A stretch of DNA of 64,000 nucleotides from an uncultured Oscillospiraceae bacterium (GCA_934552825.1 CAKTEQ010000003.1:1-64000); one strand, 5' to 3'; counted from the first letter of the stretch, positions 40,413 to 51,142 are shown. Numbers and translations are program-made. Notes: a model not told the origin generated them from the sequence alone.

Positions 40413-40958
40413 ATGAAAAGCGAGATAAAATATACGCTGGTGGACGCGCGGGAGCTGGATGAGATCGTGACGCGCCTCGCCGGTGAGATAGACAGGGACT
40501 ACGCCGGAGAGGACAAGCATCTGGTCATGCTCGGCATCCTCAAGGGGTCCGTTGTGTTTATGGGCGACCTCATGAAAAAGGTGACCGTCCCCGTGGAGAT
40601 AGATTTTATGAAGGTCTCCTCTTACGGCGGCGGGACCACGTCCACGGGAAAGGTGAATATCATACTGGACCTGTACCGCAAGGATCTGGAAAACTGTGAT
40701 ATCCTCATCATAGAGGACATTGTTGACAGCGGCAGAACGCTGAAGTACCTCACGGAATACCTCAAGCTCAAGGGCGCCCGAACCGTAAAGACCTGCACGC
40801 TCCTGGACAAGCCCGACCGCCGGGCGGTGGAGTTTGAAACGGACTACTGCGGCAAGGTCATCCCGGACGAGTTCGTCGTGGGATACGGCCTTGATTATGA
40901 CGAGAAATACCGCGCCCTTCCCTACGTAGGGGTGCTGGACCCTGCGGTATATTCATAA
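40413..40958 (+). CDS. hpt: Hypoxanthine phosphoribosyltransferase
   Basis: This 181-residue purine-salvage enzyme joins hypoxanthine (and usually guanine) to PRPP. The PRPP motif ILIIEDIVDSGRTL and the lid region MKVSSYGGGTTSTG are present, and the end FVVGYGLDYDEKYRALPYVG is typical of the bacterial family. AGGAGGTC lies 10 bases before the ATG. It is flanked by terminators; no promoter was clear, so read-through from rpsR may contribute. Confidence 0.97.
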   Translation: MKSEIKYTLVDARELDEIVTRLAGEIDRDYAGEDKHLVMLGILKGSVVFMGDLMKKVTVPVEIDFMKVSSYGGGTTSTGKVNIILDLYRKDLENCDILIIEDIVDSGRTLKYLTEYLKLKGARTVKTCTLLDKPDRRAVEFETDYCGKVIPDEFVVGYGLDYDEKYRALPYVGVLDPAVYS

Positions 40959-40965
40959 GAAAATC

Positions 40966-41008
40966 AAAAACTCCCCACGGACAGAGTCAGCTCCGTGCGG
41001 AGTTTTTT
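40966..41008 (+). terminator. Terminator of hpt
   Basis: AAAAACTCC pairs with GGAGTTTTT, extended by CACGGA/TCCGTG-type pairs further in, with a T-tract at the end. Confidence 0.85.
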
Positions 41009-41017
41009 GATCAAGAG

Positions 41018-41053
41018 AAAGAGCTGCATCGCAAAAGCGGTGCAGCTCTTTTT
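41018..41053 (-). terminator. Terminator of the large SLH protein gene
   Basis: AAAGAGCTGCA and TGCAGCTCTTT form a perfect 11-bp stem with further CGC/GCG pairing inside; it abuts the stop codon on the minus strand and gives a U-rich tail. Confidence 0.85.
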
Positions 41054-41054
41054 G

Positions 41055-44000
41055 TTACAGGATCTTCATGAGACGCTCCAGAAGAGTTACCACCTGAGAG
41101 CGCACGCAGGGAGACTTGGGCATCAGCAGTTCGCCGCTGCCGTTGATTATGCCCTGACCAACAGCCCAGTTCATAGCGGAGACCGCGTAGCCGCTTATCT
41201 GGTCCCTGTCGGCAAAGGCCGAGAGGTTTTCCTCCAGAGTTACAGCCACGAGACCGCGGTACTGGGCGAAGCGGAAGAGTATCGCCGCGACCTGCTCCCG
41301 TGTGACGATGTCATTCATGCCGAATTTGCCGTCACCGTAGCCGGTTACGATGTTCTCGGAGACTGCCCAGCGGACCGCTGTATAGCAGTATGCACCGGCG
41401 TGCACATCGTCGAAGGTGATACCGGACGTGGAAGTGGGGCAGCCGGCGGCGCGCCACAGGAATGTGACGAGCTGACCGCGGGTGCAGCTGTCATGGGAAC
41501 CGAAGAGAGTGGAAGTCACACCAGTCGTTATGTTGTTATCCACAGCCCATTTCACAGCGTCGTAGAAGAAGTCGTCTTTCTTGACATCTGTGAAGGGGAG
41601 GTCATCTCCGCCGGGGGTAACAGTTCCGGAGGGCTTTGTGGGCGTTGTGGGAGCGCGGAAGCTCCACAGGACAACGCTTCCCTCAAGACCTGTATAGTTG
41701 CTGCTGTCGGGGATGAACACCCATCTGTAGGACTTGTTCATAGAGACGATCGTGGTGTAAGGCAGCTCAAAGCCATCGTTATCCACCCAGATCACTCTGC
41801 CAGGGACCGTTATGGTGCCGAGGCCAAGAGCCGCGTCACGGAGAGTCTTGTTGGCGGAGGTTATGAACTTATAGTCGGGCACGCCCGAGGAAGCCGCAGG
41901 GTCGACCTTCACTTGAACAGTGCCGTGCACGACCTTATATACGTCGCCTTCCGCAGGGGTGAACGTCCAGGCAGCTTCGTAGGTGCCGGCGTCGGGAACC
42001 GCTGTGGGGGCGTCCCACGTGAAAGTGCCGGGAACTTCATTGCCGTTGTAAGTCATGGAGCCTGTGGGGTTTATCTTGCCGAGAGCGTCGCCATAGGTGA
42101 GTACGTCGTTCTCGCCCAGCACGACGGAGCCTTCGGGCAGGAGTTTCTCCTCAGGATGGAGGGTGATCGTGATGGTGAAGGGCTCATAGTTGCCGGAGGT
42201 GACGGTCACCCGAACTGTGCCGTCGTTCACGGCGTCGGGAAGGGTATGGAGCCCCGCGATCTTAAGCTCACCGTTGGCGACGGTTACAGCGCCATGGGTG
42301 TAGGAACCGTTTGCTGTGAATACCACGTTATCCCCTCTGAAGGTATAGCCGCCGAAGGAGCAGTCCTCGGGCAATGCGGGCAGAAGCGGGACGAGGTTTA
42401 CAGTGAGATCCTTTGTCGTATCCTTGGTGGTCTTGCGCTGGACCGGCTGAGGATCGGAGATCTGCCCCTTGGCTATGCTGAAGTAAGCGTCGCAGGGGGA
42501 GAAGGTATAGTTGCCGCCGGAGGCGGGGGAGACGGTGACCTTCGCGGAGTTATCGTCGTTCGCGTTTATGTTGCTGCTGTAAGCGAGGGTGTAGTCATCG
42601 GAGGTCAGTTCGACCACATTGCCGTTCTCGGTATAGGTCACTCTGACCGCGGGCGTCTGGCCCTTGCCGTTATAGACGGCGGAACCGGTGACCACTGCTT
42701 CGGCAGTGACGCTCCGCTTCACTATCTCGAAGGACGCGGAGGCTGTGCCCGTGTAATTGCCAATGCCGTTGATGATTACGGTATTCGTGCCAAGCTCCTT
42801 GCGGGAGAGCTGGGAGGCGTCGGCAATGGTGTAATCCGTACCCTCGACGAGCGTCTTTGTGCCCAGCTTGACGGAGGAGACCGTTACGGACTGAGCGCTG
42901 CCGTTATAGGCAAGCTCATAGTCGCTCAGGGTTACAACAGCGCCGGAGATATCCTTTTGTGTGATGGCGAAGTTCGCTGTGCCCTTGTGGAACATATCGT
43001 TCATCTCGCAGACCACGGTGACTGTGTACAGGCCAACCTCGGTGGGCACGGCAGTGCTGGCTGGATAATCCGTGCCGTCTCTGCCGGAGTAAGTGATGGT
43101 CTCACCCAGCTTCGTTCCCTCGGGAACTGTGTACGTGATGGGGATGGGGTCATCGCCGTAGGACCAGTCCTCAGCCGTTACGCTGAGAGGTGTAAAAGAA
43201 GTCTGCTTATCCGCGGCTTGAATACTCAGGATAAGACGGCAGTCGCTGTAATTCTGGCATTTGACCTCAATGGCGAAGCAGCCGAACTCGTTGGACTGAG
43301 ACGGAGAGGCAGCCGCAAGGGGCAGGATAAGATTTGTGCCTTCTATTCTGTACTGACCCGTGAGGTATTGGGCCGGGAAACGAGTGTTCGCCTCCAGGAT
43401 CGTGAAGGAGGTGACTTCGCCGTATCCGAGATTCTCGGCATAAGTCATGAGATCTATTGTATAGATCTTCTCGCAGTTTCTTGTCGCGTAGGAGTAAGTC
43501 AGTGTGTACTTCTCCGAGGGGTTGGGAGAAATGGTGTACTTAAACTCCTTTGTGACGGGTGAGGTGAAGTTCCCGCTTCCGAATACGTACTCTATCACAT
43601 AAGTGCCCGCGTTTGTGGGAGGCGTCGTGAAAGCGTCGCCGTCCTTGACGTAGGAATTCTGAGCCGAGTCAAAGGTCGTGTTATACCAGTTCACCTGGGT
43701 GATGTCGCTCTTCTGAGCGCCGGAGAGTATCGTAATAAGAGTTCTGGGGTCGGGGGCGGGATTTCCGTCATAGGTTTTGCTGTCAGGCGCGATGACGCAG
43801 TTGATGGTGGGGGTGCTGTCGCTGGCGCTGACTGTGACTATCGCCTCTCGCGTAGTTACGGTGAAGCCGGTCTCGTCAGTAAAGGTGAAGTGCATTTTGT
43901 GAGTACCGACGGACATCCGGTAGAGATAGCCGACCTTCACAGTGAACTCACCTGCCGCGTTGAAGGTTACGCTGCCACTGTTCATGAGCACGCCGTCAGT

Positions 44001-46865
44001 ATATGTGCTGTATGTAACGGGAGACGTGCTGCTGCCGCGCTTAACTGTGGCGCTTATGACGTCGGTGTTGGAGACCATATATGTGCAGCTCTCGTCCGCG
44101 GGCTGAGCCGTTATATAAATGGGGAGAGGAGCCACGGTAACGTTCCCGATAGAGCTTGCGCGGAGCGTCTCTTCGTCGGTTATCCAGCTGCCGTCAGCGG
44201 ACTTGAAGCTGTACCCTTCGGGAAGCACGTCGGAAACGTCGGAGGAGTCTCCTGTGAAGGTGATGCGCTTATAAGTGCCGCCAGTGAGCGTGAGCTTACC
44301 GCCCTGCTCGGTAAGAACGTTTATGGGGAGGTTCACAATGCCGCCGCCGGCATTGTCCTGAATAGCGACCGGCTCCGTGACGCTTAGACCGCCGGACTCG
44401 CCGTAGGGAACAAGAGTCTTGCCGTTGAGGTCTATGGCGACGGACTTGTCAGCCGCCATAGACGAGTCGTCCGTACCGCATACGATTGTGGGGGCCAGCA
44501 GGGTGATCTTGCTGCCCGGGTTCGCGCTTTCGAGTGCGTGGGAGAAGGACTCCTCATATGTCCCGGCGCCGTTATACTCCAGGAGAGCTTCGAAGGTCTT
44601 GCCGCAGGCGCACTTGCCGTCGTTTGTGAGAGCGGCGGAGTGGTCGCAGGTGAGGACCTTTGCGGCGGGTATCTGGATAGTGCCGTCGCTCTTTTCAGTG
44701 CCGGAGAGATCGGTCATCCAGCTGCCGTCGGCTGCCTTATAAGCGCAGCCAGCCGCGAGAAGCGCGCTGAAATCCGCGTATGTTTCCCCGGAGCGCATGC
44801 GTATGGGGCACCGGAAGTCCGCGCCTTCACCGTTTGCGCCTACGCCGAGGCTCACACTTGAGACGCCGACATTGTCGCTCGTGTTGATATAAACATAGTT
44901 GGAGCCCTCAAAGGTGCCGCCGGTGATGTTAACGGCTCCGGAGAAGACGCTGAGAGGAACTTTGGATTTGAACCTGCCGCCCTCAATGCTGAGGCTGCCG
45001 GAGCTGGAGAAGTAAACTGCGGAATAACTGCCCTCGACGACTGTGGCGCCGCTGATATACAGGGAAGCGTCGTTGTCCACGTGGATAGGGCCGAGGTCGC
45101 TCAGGTTGCGGAAGGTGCCGCGTTCGAGAACGAGTTTACCCTCAGAGTAGCCGTTGCAGTATATGGGGACAAGGACCATGCCGGGAGAGGCAGGGGAGTT
45201 ATCCGTGAAAGTGACCTTGGCGGAACGGCTGATGAAGAGGTGCGGCGCGCTTTGGAGGGTCGTCACTTCGTCCCAGTTCACGCCGTTATCGCCGATGGTG
45301 AAGCTGTTGAGGTCGATAGTGATATCGCCTGAGAATATATCCAGCTCCCCGGTGACGTCTGCATCCCTGAGAAGAGTAAGCGTCGCGCCGTTCGCTTCAG
45401 CAGTGGCGGCTGCCAGAGCTGCCTCAAAGGTGGGGTAGTTCACCGCCTGGGTGCTGCCGGCGGCAAGTACCGAGGCTACCGCTGCCGACCGTTCCACAAA
45501 TACGGTCTTTGCGGTATTTTCGCCGACCTTGTATGTTTTGGAGACAGGGTCAAAAACAGCGTATTCAGAGAGGGAGGAGATGCTTGCATAGGGGACAACA
45601 TCAGCAGAGGCGAGGACGCCCTTGCCGTCTGTGCTGGGGAAAGTGTATTCGCCGACAGCAGCAATACTGCCGCTGGCGTAGAGGGCGCCGTCGCCGGAGA
45701 TACTAAAGGTATTGTTGCTTAAATCAGTGCCCATGGCGCCGTAGCTGCCGCCGGAGGCGATGAGAGTGCCGCCGGCAACGGATATATTGCCGCTTACGCC
45801 ATAGGTTTTGCCTGCGGCGGTCACAGTGGGAGCATACTCGCCGGATTTGCCGAGGGATATGCTGCCGCACAGGATACCGGCGCTCCAGGTGAGAGCGCCG
45901 GCGCCGGTGGCCTTGAGGTCCACGCTGCCGGACACTGTGATATTGCTCCCGGCGTAGATACCGGTGCTTTGACCGCCGTTGGATTCGCCGCCGTAAGCGT
46001 TGAGGCTAACGTTGCCGGATACTGTGATGTCGCCCCCTGCGTAGATAGCGATGCTTTGGCCGTCGCTGGAGGTGACATATAGGGGCTCATAGCCGTAAAC
46101 GTCGACGATGGCGCTGCCGAAGGAGGTGATGCCGTCGTTGCTGATATTCGCACCGGCGGTGCACATTATGCCGATGCTGTCCTTAGCAGAGGGGGCCGTC
46201 TTGGCGACGAGCTGACCGCCTGTGACAACAAGGTTATCGCAGTAAATGCCATAGGTAGAATTTGAAAATTTGCCGTTGTTGATAGAACTCCAGCAATTGA
46301 GGCCACCGCTTTTGAGGGTGACAGTCTGGGCGGTGATGCCGCGGACGCACGCTGTGCTGCTGACACCGGCCTGTCCATTTATGGTGACCAAGGGGGAGTC
46401 CGACCCGGTGCCAACGCAGATATTGCCGCTCCAGGCGGAGAAGGTGGAGATGTCGCCGAACGATTTTGGGGCAATACTAAGCCGGCTGCCCTGTGGACCG
46501 GTGACAGTGACCGTATGACCGTCGGTGACCTTGATAGCACTTTCGGCGGTACTGCCGGTCTGGAATGTGGGATTTAGGGTATTGTAGCCCACGAGGGCTA
46601 TCGTAGCGTCGCAGTCAAACACAATTGGACCGGACAGTGATGATTCAGAAAGATCGCTCAGTGTCAGGGTCCTGGTATTGAGATTCCAGGAGAGTGTGCC
46701 GCCTCCCCCGCCATTATAGCCGTAACCCTGCCATTCCTGAGATGGAGTGGTATCGGTAAAGGTAAACCCGGGGACAGGCAGATGGTCCGTCGCGAATGCC
46801 GCCGCAGGGAGCAGAGCCAGACAGAGAGCCAGGCAGAGCAGGATGCTCAAGATGCGTTTTTTCAT
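41055..46865 (-). CDS. Very large SLH-domain surface protein
   Basis: The 1936-residue product has a signal peptide (cleavage after AAAFA, about residue 26), a beta-helix-like region with Asn/Gly/Ser-rich short repeats (30-500), a second such region (500-960), a series of Ig-like and MBG/YDG-type domains (about 960-1700; repeats such as YTIADASQLSRKELG and ITVPGRVIWVDN), and three SLH repeats at the C-terminus (1765-1936, e.g. FTDVKKDDFFYDAVKWAV). It should be exported and bound to wall polysaccharide, with a role in adhesion or S-layer. The start at 46865 has AGGAGGAG upstream; the frame to 46925 is not coding. Confidence 0.9.
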   Translation of the reverse strand: MKKRILSILLCLALCLALLPAAAFATDHLPVPGFTFTDTTPSQEWQGYGYNGGGGGTLSWNLNTRTLTLSDLSESSLSGPIVFDCDATIALVGYNTLNPTFQTGSTAESAIKVTDGHTVTVTGPQGSRLSIAPKSFGDISTFSAWSGNICVGTGSDSPLVTINGQAGVSSTACVRGITAQTVTLKSGGLNCWSSINNGKFSNSTYGIYCDNLVVTGGQLVAKTAPSAKDSIGIMCTAGANISNDGITSFGSAIVDVYGYEPLYVTSSDGQSIAIYAGGDITVSGNVSLNAYGGESNGGQSTGIYAGSNITVSGSVDLKATGAGALTWSAGILCGSISLGKSGEYAPTVTAAGKTYGVSGNISVAGGTLIASGGSYGAMGTDLSNNTFSISGDGALYASGSIAAVGEYTFPSTDGKGVLASADVVPYASISSLSEYAVFDPVSKTYKVGENTAKTVFVERSAAVASVLAAGSTQAVNYPTFEAALAAATAEANGATLTLLRDADVTGELDIFSGDITIDLNSFTIGDNGVNWDEVTTLQSAPHLFISRSAKVTFTDNSPASPGMVLVPIYCNGYSEGKLVLERGTFRNLSDLGPIHVDNDASLYISGATVVEGSYSAVYFSSSGSLSIEGGRFKSKVPLSVFSGAVNITGGTFEGSNYVYINTSDNVGVSSVSLGVGANGEGADFRCPIRMRSGETYADFSALLAAGCAYKAADGSWMTDLSGTEKSDGTIQIPAAKVLTCDHSAALTNDGKCACGKTFEALLEYNGAGTYEESFSHALESANPGSKITLLAPTIVCGTDDSSMAADKSVAIDLNGKTLVPYGESGGLSVTEPVAIQDNAGGGIVNLPINVLTEQGGKLTLTGGTYKRITFTGDSSDVSDVLPEGYSFKSADGSWITDEETLRASSIGNVTVAPLPIYITAQPADESCTYMVSNTDVISATVKRGSSTSPVTYSTYTDGVLMNSGSVTFNAAGEFTVKVGYLYRMSVGTHKMHFTFTDETGFTVTTREAIVTVSASDSTPTINCVIAPDSKTYDGNPAPDPRTLITILSGAQKSDITQVNWYNTTFDSAQNSYVKDGDAFTTPPTNAGTYVIEYVFGSGNFTSPVTKEFKYTISPNPSEKYTLTYSYATRNCEKIYTIDLMTYAENLGYGEVTSFTILEANTRFPAQYLTGQYRIEGTNLILPLAAASPSQSNEFGCFAIEVKCQNYSDCRLILSIQAADKQTSFTPLSVTAEDWSYGDDPIPITYTVPEGTKLGETITYSGRDGTDYPASTAVPTEVGLYTVTVVCEMNDMFHKGTANFAITQKDISGAVVTLSDYELAYNGSAQSVTVSSVKLGTKTLVEGTDYTIADASQLSRKELGTNTVIINGIGNYTGTASASFEIVKRSVTAEAVVTGSAVYNGKGQTPAVRVTYTENGNVVELTSDDYTLAYSSNINANDDNSAKVTVSPASGGNYTFSPCDAYFSIAKGQISDPQPVQRKTTKDTTKDLTVNLVPLLPALPEDCSFGGYTFRGDNVVFTANGSYTHGAVTVANGELKIAGLHTLPDAVNDGTVRVTVTSGNYEPFTITITLHPEEKLLPEGSVVLGENDVLTYGDALGKINPTGSMTYNGNEVPGTFTWDAPTAVPDAGTYEAAWTFTPAEGDVYKVVHGTVQVKVDPAASSGVPDYKFITSANKTLRDAALGLGTITVPGRVIWVDNDGFELPYTTIVSMNKSYRWVFIPDSSNYTGLEGSVVLWSFRAPTTPTKPSGTVTPGGDDLPFTDVKKDDFFYDAVKWAVDNNITTGVTSTLFGSHDSCTRGQLVTFLWRAAGCPTSTSGITFDDVHAGAYCYTAVRWAVSENIVTGYGDGKFGMNDIVTREQVAAILFRFAQYRGLVAVTLEENLSAFADRDQISGYAVSAMNWAVGQGIINGSGELLMPKSPCVRSQVVTLLERLMKIL

Positions 46866-46953
46866 ATTGTCTCCTCCTACGTGAAATATGAGGGGGCAAG
46901 CCCCGGCGCGTATGAAAGCATACACACCTTAATTAAAATATTATCTGCTGATA

Positions 46954-46982
46954 ATTATACCGGGTTTACGCCGGGATGTAAA
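46954..46982 (-). promoter_or_regulatory. Promoter of the large SLH protein gene
   Basis: TTTACA (46977-46982) and a perfect TATAAT (46954-46959) are 17 bp apart on the minus strand, with a leader of about 85 bases. Confidence 0.8.
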
Positions 46983-46992
46983 TGGATAAAGC

Positions 46993-47024
46993 AAAAAAAG
47001 GGGAGCCGGTCATCCGGCTCCCCC
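46993..47024 (-). terminator. Terminator of gapA
   Basis: On the minus strand GGGGAGCCGG pairs with CCGGCTCCCC around a 4-base loop, followed by seven T. It lies 17 bases past the gapA stop. Confidence 0.92.
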
Positions 47025-47040
47025 TTGCTGATATTCAGGA

Positions 47041-48096
<1,056 letters not shown>

Positions 48097-48115
48097 TCAA
48101 TTAATTTACACTAAA

Positions 48116-48144
48116 ATTTTACAACTAAAGTATGCCCTTTTCAA
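48116..48144 (-). promoter_or_regulatory. Promoter of gapA
   Basis: TTGAAA (48139-48144) and TAAAAT (48116-48121) are 17 bp apart on the minus strand. Confidence 0.65.
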
Positions 48145-48150
48145 GCGCTT

Positions 48151-48168
48151 ATATCAAAATTTCGATAT
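48151..48168. promoter_or_regulatory. Palindrome between divergent promoters
   Basis: ATATCAAAATTTCGATAT is an 18-bp palindrome with one mismatched pair. It lies upstream of both the gapA promoter and the divergent kinase-like promoter. It does not fit Rex or CggR consensus; the binding protein is unknown. Confidence 0.5.
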
Positions 48169-48181
48169 TTGACAAATGTAC

Positions 48182-48210
48182 TTGTTAAAGACGGTGAAAA
48201 TTGATAGAAT
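48182..48210 (+). promoter_or_regulatory. Promoter of the His-less kinase gene
   Basis: TTGTTA and TAGAAT are 17 bp apart, 27 bases before the GTG start. Confidence 0.5.
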
Positions 48211-48237
48211 GTGGGCGCAGGCAGGGGGTGAGTTCCC

Positions 48238-49287
48238 GTGAAAGGTAAAAATGATATCCAGCTTCTTATTGACGCGATAAGCGCGCCGGCAGTTGTAATT
48301 GATGGCGGGCGGATGCTCGCAGCGAACGAACTCGGCAGGGAGATGTTCCCCGGGGAAGAAAATCTGCCTCAGGATATTGATCTTGAGGACGACGAGAGCG
48401 TCCAGACGGAGATGGTGGACGGAAGAGCCTATGCCGTCACGGTTAAGAAGCTCTCCCGGGGGCACCTCGCTGTGTTCAGGGATGTGGAGCAGGGGACGGC
48501 AGGAAGGTTTCTCCCTGTGGCTGACGCTATGAGCGAGCCGGTGAATTCCCTGATAATGGCGGCGGAGACCCTCGCCGAAGCCGTGAAAGACGGCAGCGAG
48601 GAGCTTAAACGCAGCACCGCGCGGATCATGAAGAGCCAGTATATACTCGTGCGGCTGATGCGGGGAATAAAGGACACGGCGGAGCTTGAGCAGGGTGAAG
48701 CGTGCCTGAACCTCACGAACGTCATTCTGGACGAGCTGTGCGGCGAGATATGCAGGGAGTGCGGCGAGCTTTGCGGCAAATACGGGGTGGAGATAGTGTT
48801 CAAAAACGACTCGAAGGGAATAGTCACCGCTCTCGATGAGGACAAAATACGCCATATGCTGCTTAACCTGATATCAAATTCTGTGCGCGCCTGCGAAGGG
48901 GGCGGCACCGTTAAGGTTACCGCGGACAGCGACGAGAACAACGCGTACATAACCGTGGAGGATGACGGCTGCGGTATGAGCGACGACGTTTTCGCCACTG
49001 CATTCACCCGGTTCAACGATAAATTCGGCGCCATTCCAGAAAGCGAGCGCGGTATGGGGATGGGGCTTTACTATGTGAGCCGTGCGGTACAGCTCCACGG
49101 GGGGCGCGTGGCGATAAGCCGGGGGGACGAGCGGGGGACGAAGGTCTCCGTGAGTATCCCTCTAAGGAGAAAGCTCATATTCCGAAGCCCAGCCGCAAAA
49201 TATGCGAGATACCCGGGGTTCAGCCAGACTATGATGGAGCTTTCCGGCGTTCTGCCATACGGCGCGTTCATGCCCGAAGAGAGTTGA
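48238..49287 (+). CDS. Histidine-kinase-like protein without phosphoacceptor His
   Basis: The 349-residue cytoplasmic product has a PAS-like domain (about 8-88), a helical dimerisation region (90-170) and a complete kinase ATPase domain (195-310: N box LLNLISNSVRACEGGG, EDDGCGM, GMGMGLYYVSRAV). At the H-box position the sequence reads ADAMSEPVNSL, with no His where kinases have SHELRTPL. It has no membrane helix and no response regulator beside it. It may be an ATP-binding sensor or a partner kinase rather than an autokinase. The start is GTG behind GGGGGTG. Confidence 0.8.
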   Translation: MKGKNDIQLLIDAISAPAVVIDGGRMLAANELGREMFPGEENLPQDIDLEDDESVQTEMVDGRAYAVTVKKLSRGHLAVFRDVEQGTAGRFLPVADAMSEPVNSLIMAAETLAEAVKDGSEELKRSTARIMKSQYILVRLMRGIKDTAELEQGEACLNLTNVILDELCGEICRECGELCGKYGVEIVFKNDSKGIVTALDEDKIRHMLLNLISNSVRACEGGGTVKVTADSDENNAYITVEDDGCGMSDDVFATAFTRFNDKFGAIPESERGMGMGLYYVSRAVQLHGGRVAISRGDERGTKVSVSIPLRRKLIFRSPAAKYARYPGFSQTMMELSGVLPYGAFMPEES

Positions 49288-49316
49288 GCCTGCATAGGTA
49301 ATTGCTTATTTGTTCA

Positions 49317-49352
49317 AAACGCCTCCGTACTCAAAAACGTACGGAGGCGTTT
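49317..49352. terminator. Bidirectional terminator
   Basis: A perfect 14-bp stem (AAACGCCTCCGTAC and its complement) with an 8-base loop lies between the kinase-like gene and the convergent two-component pair. Confidence 0.9.
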
Positions 49353-49357
49353 CTTAA

Positions 49358-50437
49358 TTATTTGCGCCGGAATTTGCGCACTTCCTGGCTTGGCTCGTCA
49401 TGGCGGCGCAAGGGCAGGGTAACAGTGAAGGCCGTGCCAACGCCGAGGGAACTCTCGGCGAATATTTTGCCGCCCTCAAGGGCGACTATGCGCTGGACCA
49501 TGGAGAGCCCCAGGCCGTTGCCCTCAGAGGAGCGGGCCCGGTTGCCCTGATAGAATTTCTCAAACATATGGTGGAGCGTCTCCTCATCCATGCCGCAGCC
49601 GGAGTCTATGATATCCACGACGGCATTGTCCACATCGGCGCGCAGCTCCACGGAGATGCTGCCTCCGACCGGGGTGAACTTGATGGCATTGTCCAAAAGG
49701 TTTATCCACGCCTGCATGAGCATGCTCTCGCTGCCGGTGTAGGTGACGCTGTCCAGATTTGGGGAGATGTTCTGCTCCTTCGCCTCCCATTTGTGCTGGA
49801 GCATGAGTATCGCCCGGCGCAGGGACTCGTCCAGCCGGAAGGTGCTGCGCTCGATGGCGATGCCCTGGTTTTCTATGCGGGAGAGGAAGAGAATGTTGCT
49901 TGTGAGCTCGGAGAGCTGCTTTGCATCGTCGATTATCATCCGGGAGTATTCCCGGCGCTCCTCGGGGGTGATGTCGTCATCCTGAAGAAGGGTGGCGTAG
50001 CCCTGCATGGAGGAGAGGGGAGTCTTGAATTCGTGGGAGACGTTTGAAATAAAGTCGCTGCGGAGGGACTCTATGCTGCCGAGCTCCGCGACCATCTTAT
50101 TGAAGTTCACGGTGAGCTGACCGAGCTCTGTTGTATCGTCCGCGTTCTCATCGATACGGACGTTGAAATTGCCCTTGGCGACCTCCTTTGTTGCCTGGGA
50201 TATGTTCTTTATTGGGCGCAGGGCGCTCTTAAGAGAGATAGCGGTTATTATCGAGCCGAGGATGCACACGAATATGGCGATGACTATAGCGGCGAAAAAT
50301 GGGTTTACCCTGTCCTTGATGAAATGCATCCGCGCACCGAGGAGAATCGCCACGGCGATGAGGAAAAAGGTGACCACCATGATGGTGAAAAAGAGCAGTG
50401 TTATACTGCCGCGCAGGCTTGCGGGACGTTTTTTCAT
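49358..50437 (-). CDS. Sensor histidine kinase, two membrane helices
   Basis: The 359-residue product has TM1 (about 11-33), a very short outer loop, TM2 (46-68), HAMP (69-120), the dimerisation domain with phosphoacceptor His135 in FISNVSHEFKTPL, and the ATPase domain (about 240-350; NLLDNAIKFTPVGG, DSGCGM, GNGLGLSMV). The outer loop of about 12 residues means that it senses something in or near the membrane, as in envelope-stress kinases. The gene overlaps the stop of the response regulator gene by 4 bases. Confidence 0.94.
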   Translation of the reverse strand: MKKRPASLRGSITLLFFTIMVVTFFLIAVAILLGARMHFIKDRVNPFFAAIVIAIFVCILGSIITAISLKSALRPIKNISQATKEVAKGNFNVRIDENADDTTELGQLTVNFNKMVAELGSIESLRSDFISNVSHEFKTPLSSMQGYATLLQDDDITPEERREYSRMIIDDAKQLSELTSNILFLSRIENQGIAIERSTFRLDESLRRAILMLQHKWEAKEQNISPNLDSVTYTGSESMLMQAWINLLDNAIKFTPVGGSISVELRADVDNAVVDIIDSGCGMDEETLHHMFEKFYQGNRARSSEGNGLGLSMVQRIVALEGGKIFAESSLGVGTAFTVTLPLRRHDEPSQEVRKFRRK

Positions 50438-51108
50438 GCTTTTTTCACCGCCTTGTAGCCAAGTCCCCGTACTGTGATTATCTCGAAATCCGGGCTGTCA
50501 TAAAAACGCTCCCGCAGACGCTTTATATGCACGTCGACGGTGCGCTCGTCCGCCTCGGACTCCATACCCCATATCTCGTCCATGAGTTGGGCGCGGGTGA
50601 AGATCTGCCCGGGATAGCTCAGGAGCTTGAAGAGAAGGAAGAATTCCTTCTTGGGGAGCTGATGGGTCTCGCCGCCGCAGAACACCGCGAGAGAATCGTA
50701 ATCGAGCACGGTGCCGCCAACGGTGAGCTTATGGGCTGTGGCTATCTGGCTGCGCCGGAGCAGGGCGCCTACCCGCAGTATCATCTCGCCCAGGTCAATG
50801 GGCTTTACCATGTAGTCGTCAGCCCCGGCAACAAAGCCCTGCTGCTTGTCCTCAAAGGTGGAGCGCGCCGTCACCATCAGGATGGGCAGGCTGTATCCGC
50901 TGTCCCGCAGCTGGCGGGTAAGCTCATAGCCGTCCATATTGGGCATCATGATGTCAGAGATTATGAGGTCGACGTGCTCGTGGGACAGAAGCTCGATAGC
51001 GGCCTCGCCGTCAGACACGGATATGGGGGTGTAGCCGTTTTTCTTGAGCACGGCGCACATGAGCGCCGCAAGCTTGCGGTCGTCCTCCACGACCATGATG
51101 TTGAACAT
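50434..51108 (-). CDS. OmpR-family response regulator
   Basis: The 224-residue product has a receiver domain (1-118; acidic pair ED at 8-9, phosphoacceptor Asp52 in IISDIMMP, Lys in VKPID) and a winged-helix DNA-binding domain (about 130-222, ending TVRGLGYKAV). It is the partner of the kinase encoded next to it. The start is ATG 51108, 8 bases after GAGG; the GTG at 51117 overlaps the ribosome-binding site. A tandem 11-bp repeat upstream (51368-51389) may be its operator. Confidence 0.93.
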   Translation of the reverse strand: MFNIMVVEDDRKLAALMCAVLKKNGYTPISVSDGEAAIELLSHEHVDLIISDIMMPNMDGYELTRQLRDSGYSLPILMVTARSTFEDKQQGFVAGADDYMVKPIDLGEMILRVGALLRRSQIATAHKLTVGGTVLDYDSLAVFCGGETHQLPKKEFFLLFKLLSYPGQIFTRAQLMDEIWGMESEADERTVDVHIKRLRERFYDSPDFEIITVRGLGYKAVKKA

Positions 51109-51142
51109 ATTATCCACCTCGCTGTTTTCTCATGATAATGCA

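Noticed and set aside
40995..43562. An 855-codon plus-strand frame opposite the large SLH gene
   Set aside because: It is a shadow of the Gly/Ser/Thr-rich SLH gene and begins inside a terminator.
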